Of a DNA stretch of 64,000 nt, positions 1 through 6,979 are shown in pieces; position 1 is the stretch's first letter; each line of letters opens with the position of its first letter. The translations under genes were made by a program, and so were the position numbers. This DNA is from Xiheicaenibacterium sp046351325. GTDB taxonomy: Bacteria > Myxococcota_A > Polyangia > Polyangiales > Polyangiaceae. The notes below the pieces were generated by a model. It saw only the letters and a program-made list of their open reading frames with translations, was not told the DNA's origin and made no database searches. Where the stretch lies: NCBI GenBank assembly GCA_046351325.1, contig JAXLYR010000015.1, positions 124,001 through 188,000 of the forward strand, written 5' to 3'.

Positions 1-531
1 CCCGAGCGCGCCGAGCGCCTGGCGCGGGCCGCTTACACAGCCAATCCGAATGACGCTGCGGCCTTGGCGTTACTTACATGGTTGGAAGCTCAGCGGCCGA
101 CACAGCAGAGCGTCCAGGCCGCGCGGGCGCTCATCGCGGTCCTCGACGGCGCAGTCGCGCTGGACGCAGGCTGCGCCGATGCTTTCTATTATCGCGCCCT
201 GTTGCACGCTCGGACGGAGAACCACCGCGCCGCGTTCCGCGACCTCCAGACCGTCGTCGCGTTGGACCCCAATCACGGCGACGCCGTGCGGATGCTGCGC
301 GTCTATCACATGCGCATTCGCAATGGCTCCGTGTCCATGAAGGCAGTGTCCGGTACGGAGCTCTCAGCGCAAGCTGCGCCCGCGCCGGCAGCGACTCGGA
401 GCAGCGGCGTGATGCCGCGCGTGAGCTCCGAATCCGCCCCCAGCGAATCGAGCGCAGCGAAGACGCCAGTCGCCGGCGCGCCGTCGGCGGCCGATCTCCT
501 CGCGCGGCTGCGTCGCGGTCGCGGCGGCTGA
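1..531 (+). CDS. TPR-like repeat protein, C-terminal part (5' end outside window)
   Basis: The frame is open from the first base and ends with TGA at 529-531, giving about 176 residues of an incomplete protein. The visible part is helical, with a TPR-like pattern around residues 10-95 (alternating Ala/Leu helices and a turn resembling VALDPNHGDA). A low-complexity Ala/Ser/Pro stretch follows, ending in a short Arg/Gly-rich tail. TPR proteins act as protein-binding scaffolds; no partner can be named here. Its stop lies only 5 bases from the encoded CCA end of a convergent tRNA gene. In myxobacteria such tails often belong to larger proteins with an upstream sensory domain, but that part is not visible. 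Confidence 0.7.
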   Translation, partial: PERAERLARAAYTANPNDAAALALLTWLEAQRPTQQSVQAARALIAVLDGAVALDAGCADAFYYRALLHARTENHRAAFRDLQTVVALDPNHGDAVRMLRVYHMRIRNGSVSMKAVSGTELSAQAAPAPAATRSSGVMPRVSSESAPSESSAAKTPVAGAPSAADLLARLRRGRGG

Positions 532-536
532 CGAGT

Positions 537-612
537 TGGTGCGGTGGGCCGGATTTGCACTCGGCGTCCTCGCGGTTAAGAGCCGCGTGTTCTGACACTG
601 AACTACCACCGC
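537..612 (-). tRNA. tRNA-Lys(CTT)-like gene with unusual T arm and encoded CCA
   Basis: On the minus strand a full cloverleaf folds. The acceptor stem GCGGTGG/CCACCGC has 7 perfect pairs, the D stem is GTTC/GAAC, and the anticodon stem CGCGG/CCGCG closes loop CTCTTAA (anticodon CTT, Lys). Discriminator A and CCA are encoded at 540-537. The T arm is abnormal: its 5' strand GCCGAG carries one extra base opposite CCGGC, and the loop is TGCAAAT instead of TTCAAAT, so the near-invariant T55 is G. It starts 3 bases after the discriminator of the neighbouring Pro-type tRNA. It could be a functional divergent tRNA, a tRNA-like decoy or a decaying copy. Confidence 0.7.
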
Positions 613-615
613 AGT

Positions 616-687
616 CCCAAGAGCCGGGTTTGCACACGGCGTCCTCGCGGACCCGAGCCGCGCGCTCTGCTGCTGAGCTATCTTGGG
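616..687 (-). tRNA. tRNA-Pro(CGG)-like gene with unusual T arm
   Basis: The minus strand folds as a cloverleaf: acceptor CCCAAGA/TCTTGGG (7 pairs), D stem GCTC/GAGC, anticodon stem CGCGG/CCGCG with loop CTCGGGT (anticodon CGG, Pro), variable loop AGGAC. The T arm has the same two oddities as its neighbour: an extra base in the 5' strand (GCCGTG against CCGGC) and loop TGCAAAC with G at position 55. Discriminator A is at 615, but the next bases are CT and not CCA, so CCA addition would be needed. The gene begins 33 bases after the stop of the upstream 466-aa gene on the same strand. Anticodon stem, variable loop and T arm are almost identical between the two tRNAs, while acceptor and D arms differ. 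Confidence 0.7.
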
Positions 688-720
688 AGAACCGGCGCGT
701 CGCCGCGCACGGTCATGTGC

Positions 721-2121
721 TCATTGCTTGTCGGTCGCGACGAGAGCGAAGCCATGTGGATCACGCAGGACTTCGACCGACTCGAGGGCCTCACTGGGCT
801 TCAGCGTGTGAGAAGGCCCCGCGAATACGCCGAGCTTGCGCAGCGTCTTCGCGAGCGCCGCGCTCGTCACGGTGACCCCGTGGACGAGCTCCGGCGTGGG
901 AGAGAACGGGACCGCCTCGCGGCGCTCCTTTGGACCGACCCAACCTGCCAATGAGGCGCCGTGCGCCTCGCACGCGGCCTCGACCATTCGACGTGTGCAA
1001 ACTGCCTCGCCGGACAGAACCTCCCAGGGGAGGGGTAGCGCCGCGAATACAGGTGTATCCGGGTGCAGCCCGCCGCCGCTCGCTCGATGCCAATAGGCGA
1101 CGTCCGCCGCCATGAGACGGAGAGCCTTGCCCGGCAGCATAGCGTCGAGCAAACCGTCCATTCCCAAGGCATGGAGCAAGGTGATCCAAGCCTCTCGAGC
1201 CTTGTTCCAAGCGCCCGCAGCCTCGTTCCAAGTCGAAGAGTCGTCGCCCCGCCGCACGATCATCGTCGCCCGATCGATGGTCGAGCGGACATAGACCTCG
1301 CGGAGGAACTCCGCTGCGTCCACCATGACGTCGAAGGCCGCGGCCAGCAGTTGCCCGCGCTCTTCATCGTAGAGCCGGCGCGCGACGTCCCGATCCGGCA
1401 TCGCGTGCGCGATGGCGAGCCAGCACGGCGTGCCCCGCTCACAGTGCGCGAGCAAGGCCGCTGCGATCTCGTCGAATGGACGCTCTTGCGAGCCATTCGT
1501 AAAGACCGAGCGCAAGCTCATACGCGCCGTGAAATAGGCGATAAAACAGGCCGAGTCGAGGTCTCGTGCAAAGAGAGCGAATGGAAGCTTCGTCGCGAGG
1601 CAGGACTTGGCCACACGGGACAGCGAATATCGCTTGTCCGAGCGGATCATCCTGTCGATCTTCTCCTCCAGCTTTCGCAATAGGCGGAAGCGCTTGCCAT
1701 ACCAGCGGTGCCCCTTCATGAGGCCGAGGGCGAACCGCGCTCGCTTGTCGAGGCGGCGCGCGTCGCCGTAATGGCGATGAAGGAGCGGGCTCGCCAGCTC
1801 GACGAACCTCCGGACTGCCTGCGGATCACGTAGCTCACTATCGCTCAGCGCAGGCAGCTCGGCCCGGAGAGGCTGGCCAGCCATCAACACGCGTACGGCA
1901 CTGACCTGTTGGGCCGGCTGAACTTGCGCGCGGAAGAACTCGGTCGCCATGGACGAATAGGCGCCAGCGCGGTGCGCGAGAGAGCCACGGGCTGCGCCCT
2001 GGAGGAGACGGCGCGCCCTGACGTCGAGGCGCGGCCCGATCACTCGAAGGATCGTGTCAGCGACGTCCTCGGGGCGCGAGCGACCTTGCGCGTGCGTATA
2101 GAGTTCAGAGAGCGCGTCCAT
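721..2121 (-). CDS. unknown 466-aa protein encoded directly upstream of the tRNA pair
   Basis: I do not recognise the family. The 466-residue protein is soluble in appearance, with no signal peptide or membrane segment. It is mostly helical, with a very basic region near residues 115-165 (many Arg/Lys, including the run HRWYGKRFRLL), which would suit nucleic-acid binding. Several Cys are scattered without a zinc-finger spacing. The C-terminal third is more mixed and includes GLHPDTPVFAALPLPWEVL. It lies 52 bases downstream of a lipoprotein gene and 33 bases upstream of two tandem tRNA genes, all on the minus strand, so one transcript could carry all of them. No clear Shine-Dalgarno sequence precedes the ATG. 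A tRNA-linked role is inference only. Confidence 0.7.
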   Translation of the reverse strand: MDALSELYTHAQGRSRPEDVADTILRVIGPRLDVRARRLLQGAARGSLAHRAGAYSSMATEFFRAQVQPAQQVSAVRVLMAGQPLRAELPALSDSELRDPQAVRRFVELASPLLHRHYGDARRLDKRARFALGLMKGHRWYGKRFRLLRKLEEKIDRMIRSDKRYSLSRVAKSCLATKLPFALFARDLDSACFIAYFTARMSLRSVFTNGSQERPFDEIAAALLAHCERGTPCWLAIAHAMPDRDVARRLYDEERGQLLAAAFDVMVDAAEFLREVYVRSTIDRATMIVRRGDDSSTWNEAAGAWNKAREAWITLLHALGMDGLLDAMLPGKALRLMAADVAYWHRASGGGLHPDTPVFAALPLPWEVLSGEAVCTRRMVEAACEAHGASLAGWVGPKERREAVPFSPTPELVHGVTVTSAALAKTLRKLGVFAGPSHTLKPSEALESVEVLRDPHGFALVATDKQ

Positions 2122-2173
2122 AGCCCAACGAGCGACGCGCGCTGGCGAGGTGCCTGACCAACGCCGCGAGCAT

Positions 2174-2683
2174 TCAAAGGCAGCGCTCGGTCGCGGCTTC
2201 TACGCGGTAGCCTTGATAAGACTGTTTCGTCCCGGCCGGGCCGCCCAGGTCGATCTCGCGAAGCACGCCCGTTACTTCGACGCGACCTGGACAATGTGGG
2301 TCAGTCTTGAGGACGACGACGACCTCGAAGGAAGCACCTCCGGGGAGTTCAGCGGCGACGATGTCGACTGACTCGTGTGTCAGTCCAGTCGGCGGCACGG
2401 GATGTTGCGACATACCAGCATGGGATCTTGCGATGAATTGGACGGACTTGCCGACGCACGGGGTCCAGTCCAGGCCGGGCGAGCAGAAGCCATTCGCGCT
2501 CGAGCTCGCGCTCGCGATGGGTGGGGCGCTTGCGGGCGGGGCAGGCGAGCTGGCCACGGGCGTCGGGCTCTGACCCGGTTTCGTCGACGAAGACGGGCCC
2601 TGCGACTCGTCACGCGAGGCGCGCGTGCTGCAACCCGAGAGCGCGACCAAGGAGAGAGCGAGGACGAGCGCGTTGGCCTTCAT
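2174..2683 (-). CDS. small lipoprotein with Pro/Ser-rich linker and possible OB-like domain
   Basis: This 169-residue protein starts with a lipoprotein signal: a hydrophobic stretch and lipobox LSGC at residues 16-19. A Ser/Pro/Ala-rich linker follows (about 20-65), then a compact domain. That domain begins with CVGKSVQFIARS and ends with VTGVLREIDLGG...YRVEAATERC, a pattern like small OB-fold modules, but this is a weak resemblance. It is probably anchored in the membrane with the domain in the periplasm. It is first in a minus-strand unit with the 466-aa gene and the tRNA pair. The 112 bases to the divergent gene at 2796 must hold both promoters; I see no convincing -35/-10 or sigma-54 site there. 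Confidence 0.75.
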   Translation of the reverse strand: MKANALVLALSLVALSGCSTRASRDESQGPSSSTKPGQSPTPVASSPAPPASAPPIASASSSANGFCSPGLDWTPCVGKSVQFIARSHAGMSQHPVPPTGLTHESVDIVAAELPGGASFEVVVVLKTDPHCPGRVEVTGVLREIDLGGPAGTKQSYQGYRVEAATERCL

Positions 2684-2795
2684 GTCGAAGGAACGGGGGT
2701 CGCGGTGCGCAGTCGCAAGTTTGATGAGCTGCGTACGCGCCCCGTGCCGAGTTCATATGCTATCGATCGGTCGTGCGCCATCGTGAGGTCTGGCT

Positions 2796-4013
2796 ATGAC
2801 AACGCACCTCAACGTGCCGTTCTTTCGCCAGGCGCTGCGCCTGCAATTGACCTACAAGACCCAAGGCAACATCTGCAAAGAGGAGCTCTCTCCGTCGCTT
2901 CGCGTGTTGGTGCTCGACGATTTCGGTCTATTGGGTGACTCCCCCAAGAGCCTCGACCCGGCGACCTTCGAGCGCGTGCGAGCCGGTGTGGCGCTCGACT
3001 CGGCCGACCGCGTTCGGGCGTGGGCGGCAGTGGAGTGGCTCGTTCAGTTCCTAGCATCGCGTGGGGGATTTGAACATCGCCACGTCGCGATCGACGTCAT
3101 GAATGCCAGTCGGGATCTGCTCGCCATCGACCGCGATCGCGAGCTCGGTGGCGAGCGCGGGGTCCTTCGCGCTGCTTTGGTCGCGAAGTGCGGTTGGGAG
3201 CGTGAACCATATGGGCTCCTCGTTCTCGGCTTTCCCCTGACATTCGGGCCCGACGACGCACGAGTCCTGGATTATTGCTCGACCGTCGGCGCGGCGTTTT
3301 TGGCCCATACTTTTGCGGGGCTAAAAGGGGTTCCAAAGGAAGAAGAGGAGCTCTGGGATTTGCTGGACGGTGCGGGGCTCGCGTCCTGGCATGAAGTCCG
3401 CGGCCGGCGAGGCGCGCTGTCTGCAGCGGTGGCCATGCATCCATTTCGCGTCGGCGGCGACTGGACAAGTGGCGCAATAGCTTTGGCTGCGCTCGCAGGG
3501 GCCCGTCAAATCGCCCTCGGCTCTCCAGCCCATATGGTTGGGGAGGCCCCGTTTACTTGCGACGATTGGGAGGTCGTCATGACCCCACGCGCGGCGCGGG
3601 AGGCCGCGTCGCACGGGCTCCTCGCCTTCTCGGCGGAGAGCACCTTGGGGCTCTGGCATGGCGCTACTGTCGCTGCCGGCTCGGCTCTCGGGCCAGGGCT
3701 ACTGACGTTTCAGTTTGCACGCGCGGCGCATTCGATGATGTTCCTGTGTCCCAAGATGGCGGCGGAGGACGTTCGGACCATCGTCGATGATTGGCTACAG
3801 GCCTATGTGGCGGATGTTCACAGCAGCCGCATACGGGACGTAGTGCGCAGTCGACGACCGTTTCGCAGGGCATCGTTTCACATCGAAGAGGGATGGCCGG
3901 CTGGGTATTGGCAGCTCCAGCTCCAGCTCCACGAGCAAGCCGAGAGCACGCTCTCGTGGACACGCGCGCGAGGTTTCGGAGACGGCACCGTGTCTCCACC
4001 CATCGAGCTATGA
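2796..4013 (+). CDS. TssB/TssC-like (VipA/VipB) contractile-sheath fusion homologue
   Basis: Residues 10-70 resemble the start of TssB (a strand like RLQLTYKTQGN, then LRVLVLDDFG and LDPATFERV). From about residue 80 the order of motifs follows TssC: AWAAVEWLVQFL, an LLAIDRDRE helix, EREPYGLLVLGFPLTFGPDD (family form: PYGVLIGDYEF), a VGAAFLAHTF helix, a W-containing LASWHEVR segment, GLLAFSAESTLGLWHGAT, WLQAYV and a C-terminal GYWQLQLQLHEQ strand. TssB and TssC form the type VI secretion sheath and are normally two proteins; here both seem joined in 405 residues, shorter than their sum. No other T6SS gene lies in the window. The start is supported by GAGG 7 bases upstream. Identity is remote and read by eye. 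Confidence 0.6.
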   Translation: MTTHLNVPFFRQALRLQLTYKTQGNICKEELSPSLRVLVLDDFGLLGDSPKSLDPATFERVRAGVALDSADRVRAWAAVEWLVQFLASRGGFEHRHVAIDVMNASRDLLAIDRDRELGGERGVLRAALVAKCGWEREPYGLLVLGFPLTFGPDDARVLDYCSTVGAAFLAHTFAGLKGVPKEEEELWDLLDGAGLASWHEVRGRRGALSAAVAMHPFRVGGDWTSGAIALAALAGARQIALGSPAHMVGEAPFTCDDWEVVMTPRAAREAASHGLLAFSAESTLGLWHGATVAAGSALGPGLLTFQFARAAHSMMFLCPKMAAEDVRTIVDDWLQAYVADVHSSRIRDVVRSRRPFRRASFHIEEGWPAGYWQLQLQLHEQAESTLSWTRARGFGDGTVSPPIEL

Positions 4014-4080
4014 GACTGGTAGTGCCGGTCCTAAGTTCGGACATATTGGGTGCTTACGAACCTGTGGTTCGTGGCACTAG

Positions 4081-4183
4081 GGGAGTGTCCTCAAAGCCCT
4101 AGTTCAAGCTTTCGGGCACGGGCACGGGCACGGAGATGGGACAAGGCAGCGCGGCGAGACAACAGCGCTTTGAGGACACTCCC
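4081..4183. mobile_element. 103-bp MITE-like element with 17-bp perfect terminal inverted repeats
   Basis: The element begins GGGAGTGTCCTCAAAGC (4081-4097) and ends with its exact reverse complement (4167-4183). TAG flanks both sides (4078-4080 and 4184-4186), which looks like a 2-3 bp target-site duplication. The inside is non-coding and contains three GGCACG units in tandem. Perfect long terminal repeats, small size and no ORF fit a miniature inverted-repeat element moved in trans; TA or TAG duplications suggest an IS630- or IS5/IS427-type transposase, which is not in the window. It could instead fold as a long terminator hairpin between two converging genes. Confidence 0.65.
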
Positions 4184-5478
4184 TAGCGGGCGCGGCGCGT
4201 CTGAACGAGGACCTCGCACTCGCGATCGCCGCTGAGGACCGAGCGAGCCTCTTCGACCATCAGGTCGGGGCCGTCCAGCGCGAGCCGTCGATAGAGGTCT
4301 ATCGTGATGGGCTCGGCGCCCCAATCGACATTGGACGCTAGGAGGAAGATGGCCTCGGCCAAACCCTGGAGTGCGGGCAGCCGCGACTGGGGTGTACCGC
4401 CGTGGCGAGCGGCGTAATAGACGGCCTCGGGGGTGAGGGGGACGCCGAGGCCCAAGCGGTCGCCAGGCGCGAGCTCGAGCACCGAGACCGGCCCCCAGCC
4501 GAGCGCGCCCGCGATGCCCGCGAGCTGCTCGGTGCGCTCGTGCGGATCGTCAGGAACGGCGCCGAAGGTGTCGCGGATGGGCGCGGACTCGAAGAGGGAG
4601 CCGACGAGGAGGAAGGCGCCGGCGCGCGCGGCCTCGCGGGCGAGGTCGACGAAGATCGGCGCGAGGCGCGGCTGCGGAGCGCGGTTCGAACTGCCGGGGG
4701 AGCTCTGCTGACTGCGCTTCTCGAGGAGGTGCAGCGTGTCGAAGGTGATCTGCGCGCGGTAGGACGCAGGCATCAGCGCGAAGCGGCAGTCGCTGAGGCG
4801 AATGAGGCCGCTCTCGTTCGCGACCGAGGCCGAGATGATGTCGCGTGTCGCCACGCCGATGGGGGAGACGTCGGGCTCCGGCGCGCTCTCCGGACCGAGG
4901 AGCTGCTCGGCGTCGCTCCGCGCGAGGCCGCCGCCCGGCTGGAAGGACAGCGGCCGGCGCGAGAGGCCGAACATGCAAGCGGACTCGCCTTTGGCGACGC
5001 AGCGGGTCTCTTCGGCCTCGAACGAACCCCAGTCGGAGGGGTAAGCGATCGACGCGGCCGCGGCGGCGAACCCCGCGGCGAACGCGTCGGTGTGGTGGCG
5101 CGCGCGAACGCGGCCGGCGTCGCGCTCGACGAGGCCCGCGCCGAACAGCAGGTCGTTGCCTTGGACCTCGCCGCCAGTGGCCGACAGATCGAACCGGAGC
5201 TGACCGAGCCCGAGCGTCGCGAAGAGCTCGGTCGCGAGATCGATGATCTCGCGATCGCCCTCGATCCCGAGGCGGCGCGCGATCGCGCCGATGAGCGCGT
5301 AGCTCGCGTCGAACGCGGCCTGGCGGCGCACGGCCCAGCCCTCGCTGCCGAGCGCGTCGGAGACGGCTTGATCGAGCAGCACGCACTCGTGGTGGCTCGC
5401 GCCCACGACGACCTGATCGCTCACCGCGAGCAGGCCCGCGTGAGGGATGGGCCGCATGATGGTGCCGAGGTTCATCAT
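4183..5478 (-). CDS. V4R-domain (4-vinyl reductase-like) ligand-binding protein
   Basis: The first 175 residues match the V4R pattern: a helical stretch followed by ASIAYPSDWGSFEAEETRCV and AKGESACMFGL, where the spaced Cys residues are typical of V4R domains that bind small hydrophobic ligands or metal. The remaining 250 residues have no domain I recognise. It is last of four genes with stop/start overlaps, after two roadblock-like proteins and a ParA ATPase, which suggests a complex with them, perhaps as its sensor. Its stop codon TAG lies exactly at the border of the MITE-like element, so the true C-terminus may have been changed by the insertion. Confidence 0.65.
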   Translation of the reverse strand: MMNLGTIMRPIPHAGLLAVSDQVVVGASHHECVLLDQAVSDALGSEGWAVRRQAAFDASYALIGAIARRLGIEGDREIIDLATELFATLGLGQLRFDLSATGGEVQGNDLLFGAGLVERDAGRVRARHHTDAFAAGFAAAAASIAYPSDWGSFEAEETRCVAKGESACMFGLSRRPLSFQPGGGLARSDAEQLLGPESAPEPDVSPIGVATRDIISASVANESGLIRLSDCRFALMPASYRAQITFDTLHLLEKRSQQSSPGSSNRAPQPRLAPIFVDLAREAARAGAFLLVGSLFESAPIRDTFGAVPDDPHERTEQLAGIAGALGWGPVSVLELAPGDRLGLGVPLTPEAVYYAARHGGTPQSRLPALQGLAEAIFLLASNVDWGAEPITIDLYRRLALDGPDLMVEEARSVLSGDRECEVLVQTRRAR

Positions 5479-6224
5479 GATCGACCGACCTCCGCGAGGC
5501 GGCCTCGATCCAGGCCGAGGATGTCTTCAGCGGCGGTCTCGACCAGGCTGAGCGCTTCGCTCGAGAGGTGATCGGGGTGCGCGAGGGCCTCGAGGCCGAG
5601 CCCTGTCCTGAGCGCGAGCCGCAGCCGCACGATGTGCGGATCGGGGGCGACGACCTCGAGGTGACTCACGATCGCGCGCACGCGATCGCCGACGATCGAC
5701 CGCGGCGGTACGGTGTCGGGCGCGAGGTCGCCGGCATCGAAATCGAGGTTCGGGTGGAGCAACGTGGAGGGCGCGCCAGCGACCGGCGGGACCATCACGA
5801 CCGGCACGTCGTCGTGCGGGTAGGGCAGCTCGTGCGAGAGGGTCTCGACGATGCGGCGCGCGGCGAGGCGCGCGAAGCCGAGCGGGGCCTCGCGCGCGAA
5901 GCAGATCGCCACGCCGAAGGTCCGCACGCGGAAGAGGAAGACGAGGTGGTGCTCGGACTCGAGGCTGAAGACAGGGTGCTCGTTCCTGACAACCATGTCA
6001 CCGTCGATCGCGGCGAGCGAGGCCTCGGCGGCCGCGTACACGCCGCGCATCGAGTCGGCGATCCGCGGCGGTCGCAGCGAGCTGCCGGGGCGCGTCCACG
6101 ACGCGTACGGGTGCGAGACCGAGAGCAGGAAGATCACGATCGCTTCGAGGTAGTCCACGCCGACGGCCAACCCGTCGAGGACCATCGCGCTCTCGGCTTC
6201 CATCGTGGGATGGTCTTCGATCAC
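5475..6224 (-). CDS. roadblock/LC7-like protein
   Basis: The protein has 249 residues and a GTG start that overlaps the preceding stop (GTGA). Residues 60-145 fit the roadblock/LC7 fold: a helix with IADSMRGVYAAAEASLAAI, then strands EHHLVFLFRVRTFGVAICF and a helix LGFARLAARRIVETL, close to the family pattern LGLVR..L. Such domains form dimers and bind small GTPases or ATPases. The C-terminal 90 residues are less clear. It shares an ATGA overlap with the V4R gene downstream, so the two products are probably made in similar amounts. The call rests on pattern and on the neighbouring, clearer LC7 gene. Confidence 0.5.
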   Translation of the reverse strand: MIEDHPTMEAESAMVLDGLAVGVDYLEAIVIFLLSVSHPYASWTRPGSSLRPPRIADSMRGVYAAAEASLAAIDGDMVVRNEHPVFSLESEHHLVFLFRVRTFGVAICFAREAPLGFARLAARRIVETLSHELPYPHDDVPVVMVPPVAGAPSTLLHPNLDFDAGDLAPDTVPPRSIVGDRVRAIVSHLEVVAPDPHIVRLRLALRTGLGLEALAHPDHLSSEALSLVETAAEDILGLDRGRLAEVGRS

Positions 6225-6979
6225 GGCTCTCCAGGGCGACTCGGGGGAGTCCCAGTGGACCCGGACCCGGAGCCGCTCGGCCCGCGATGCGAGGTCGAGC
6301 CGAGCTCGCGGCCCCCGACGACCGCGCCGACCAAAGCCTTGGTGAAGGCCTGGCGAATCGCCTCGACGTCGCGGTGGCCGAACGGATCCTTGCGCGAGAT
6401 GCCGACGACGTACGCGCGACCCGCTGCCGTGAACCCGATGAGCTGCAAAACAGGGCCGTCGCCGACGTGTCCCTCGAAGTCGGGCGACATCGTGCCGGGG
6501 GTCGCGAGGGCGAGGCGCTTCATCGCGGACGCGACGCTGCCCGTCGCGGCGAGCAGGCTCTCCGCGTCGCCGAGATCACCCGAGGTCGAGCCGATGAGCG
6601 GCAGGCCCTCGTCGTCGACGACGAGCGCCCGCGTGACCTCGCGGTCCGCCCGCAACCACTCGAGGAGCAAGCTCAGGCGCGGCATCAGCCCAGGCGTCGT
6701 GTCGACGGCTGGAGGTGGCGGCAGCGCGCCCACTGCGGAGCGCGGCGCTGGGATCAGCGGAGGCTCGATCGGAGCGGGCGCGCTCACGACCGCGGGCGGT
6801 GCGGGCGGCGCGGGCGCGACGCTCGGGGGCGTGGAGCCCTCACCGCCGCCGAAGTTGACGAGCGGCATGCCCTGAAAATCGGGGATCGACTCGCGAGCGG
6901 CCGGCGGCTTCGGCGAGAGAGCCTCGGCCGTCGACAGCGCATCGCGGAGGTCAAACGAGGAGCGGGATCGGCGTGTCAT
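6221..6979 (-). CDS. roadblock/LC7-domain protein with Pro-rich N-terminal region
   Basis: I use the ATG at 6979, which lies inside the end of the ParA gene (29-base overlap), giving 252 residues. After about 30 residues comes a Pro/Ala-rich linker (about 35-100). A roadblock/LC7 domain follows (about 103-222), with LLEWLRADREVTRALVVDDE, GLPLIGSTSG and AYVVGISRKDPFGHRDVEAI. The tail is Ser/Gly/Pro-rich. In myxobacteria roadblock proteins regulate small GTPases for polarity; no GTPase gene is present here, so the partner is more likely the ParA ATPase. It sits between parA-like and a second LC7-like gene in a fully overlapping operon. Confidence 0.7.
   Translation of the reverse strand: MTRRSRSSFDLRDALSTAEALSPKPPAARESIPDFQGMPLVNFGGGEGSTPPSVAPAPPAPPAVVSAPAPIEPPLIPAPRSAVGALPPPPAVDTTPGLMPRLSLLLEWLRADREVTRALVVDDEGLPLIGSTSGDLGDAESLLAATGSVASAMKRLALATPGTMSPDFEGHVGDGPVLQLIGFTAAGRAYVVGISRKDPFGHRDVEAIRQAFTKALVGAVVGGRELGSTSHRGPSGSGSGSTGTPPSRPGEP

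Noticed and set aside
2684..2795. Sigma-54 promoter in front of the lipoprotein/tRNA unit, as in RtcR-controlled RNA repair operons
   Set aside because: CGGCACG is present but no TTGC box at the right spacing; there is also no rtcB or rtcR gene nearby.
4402..5571. 389-codon plus-strand ORF opposite the V4R gene
   Set aside because: The V4R frame has conserved Cys motifs and operon overlaps; this one is Arg/Ala/Glu filler.
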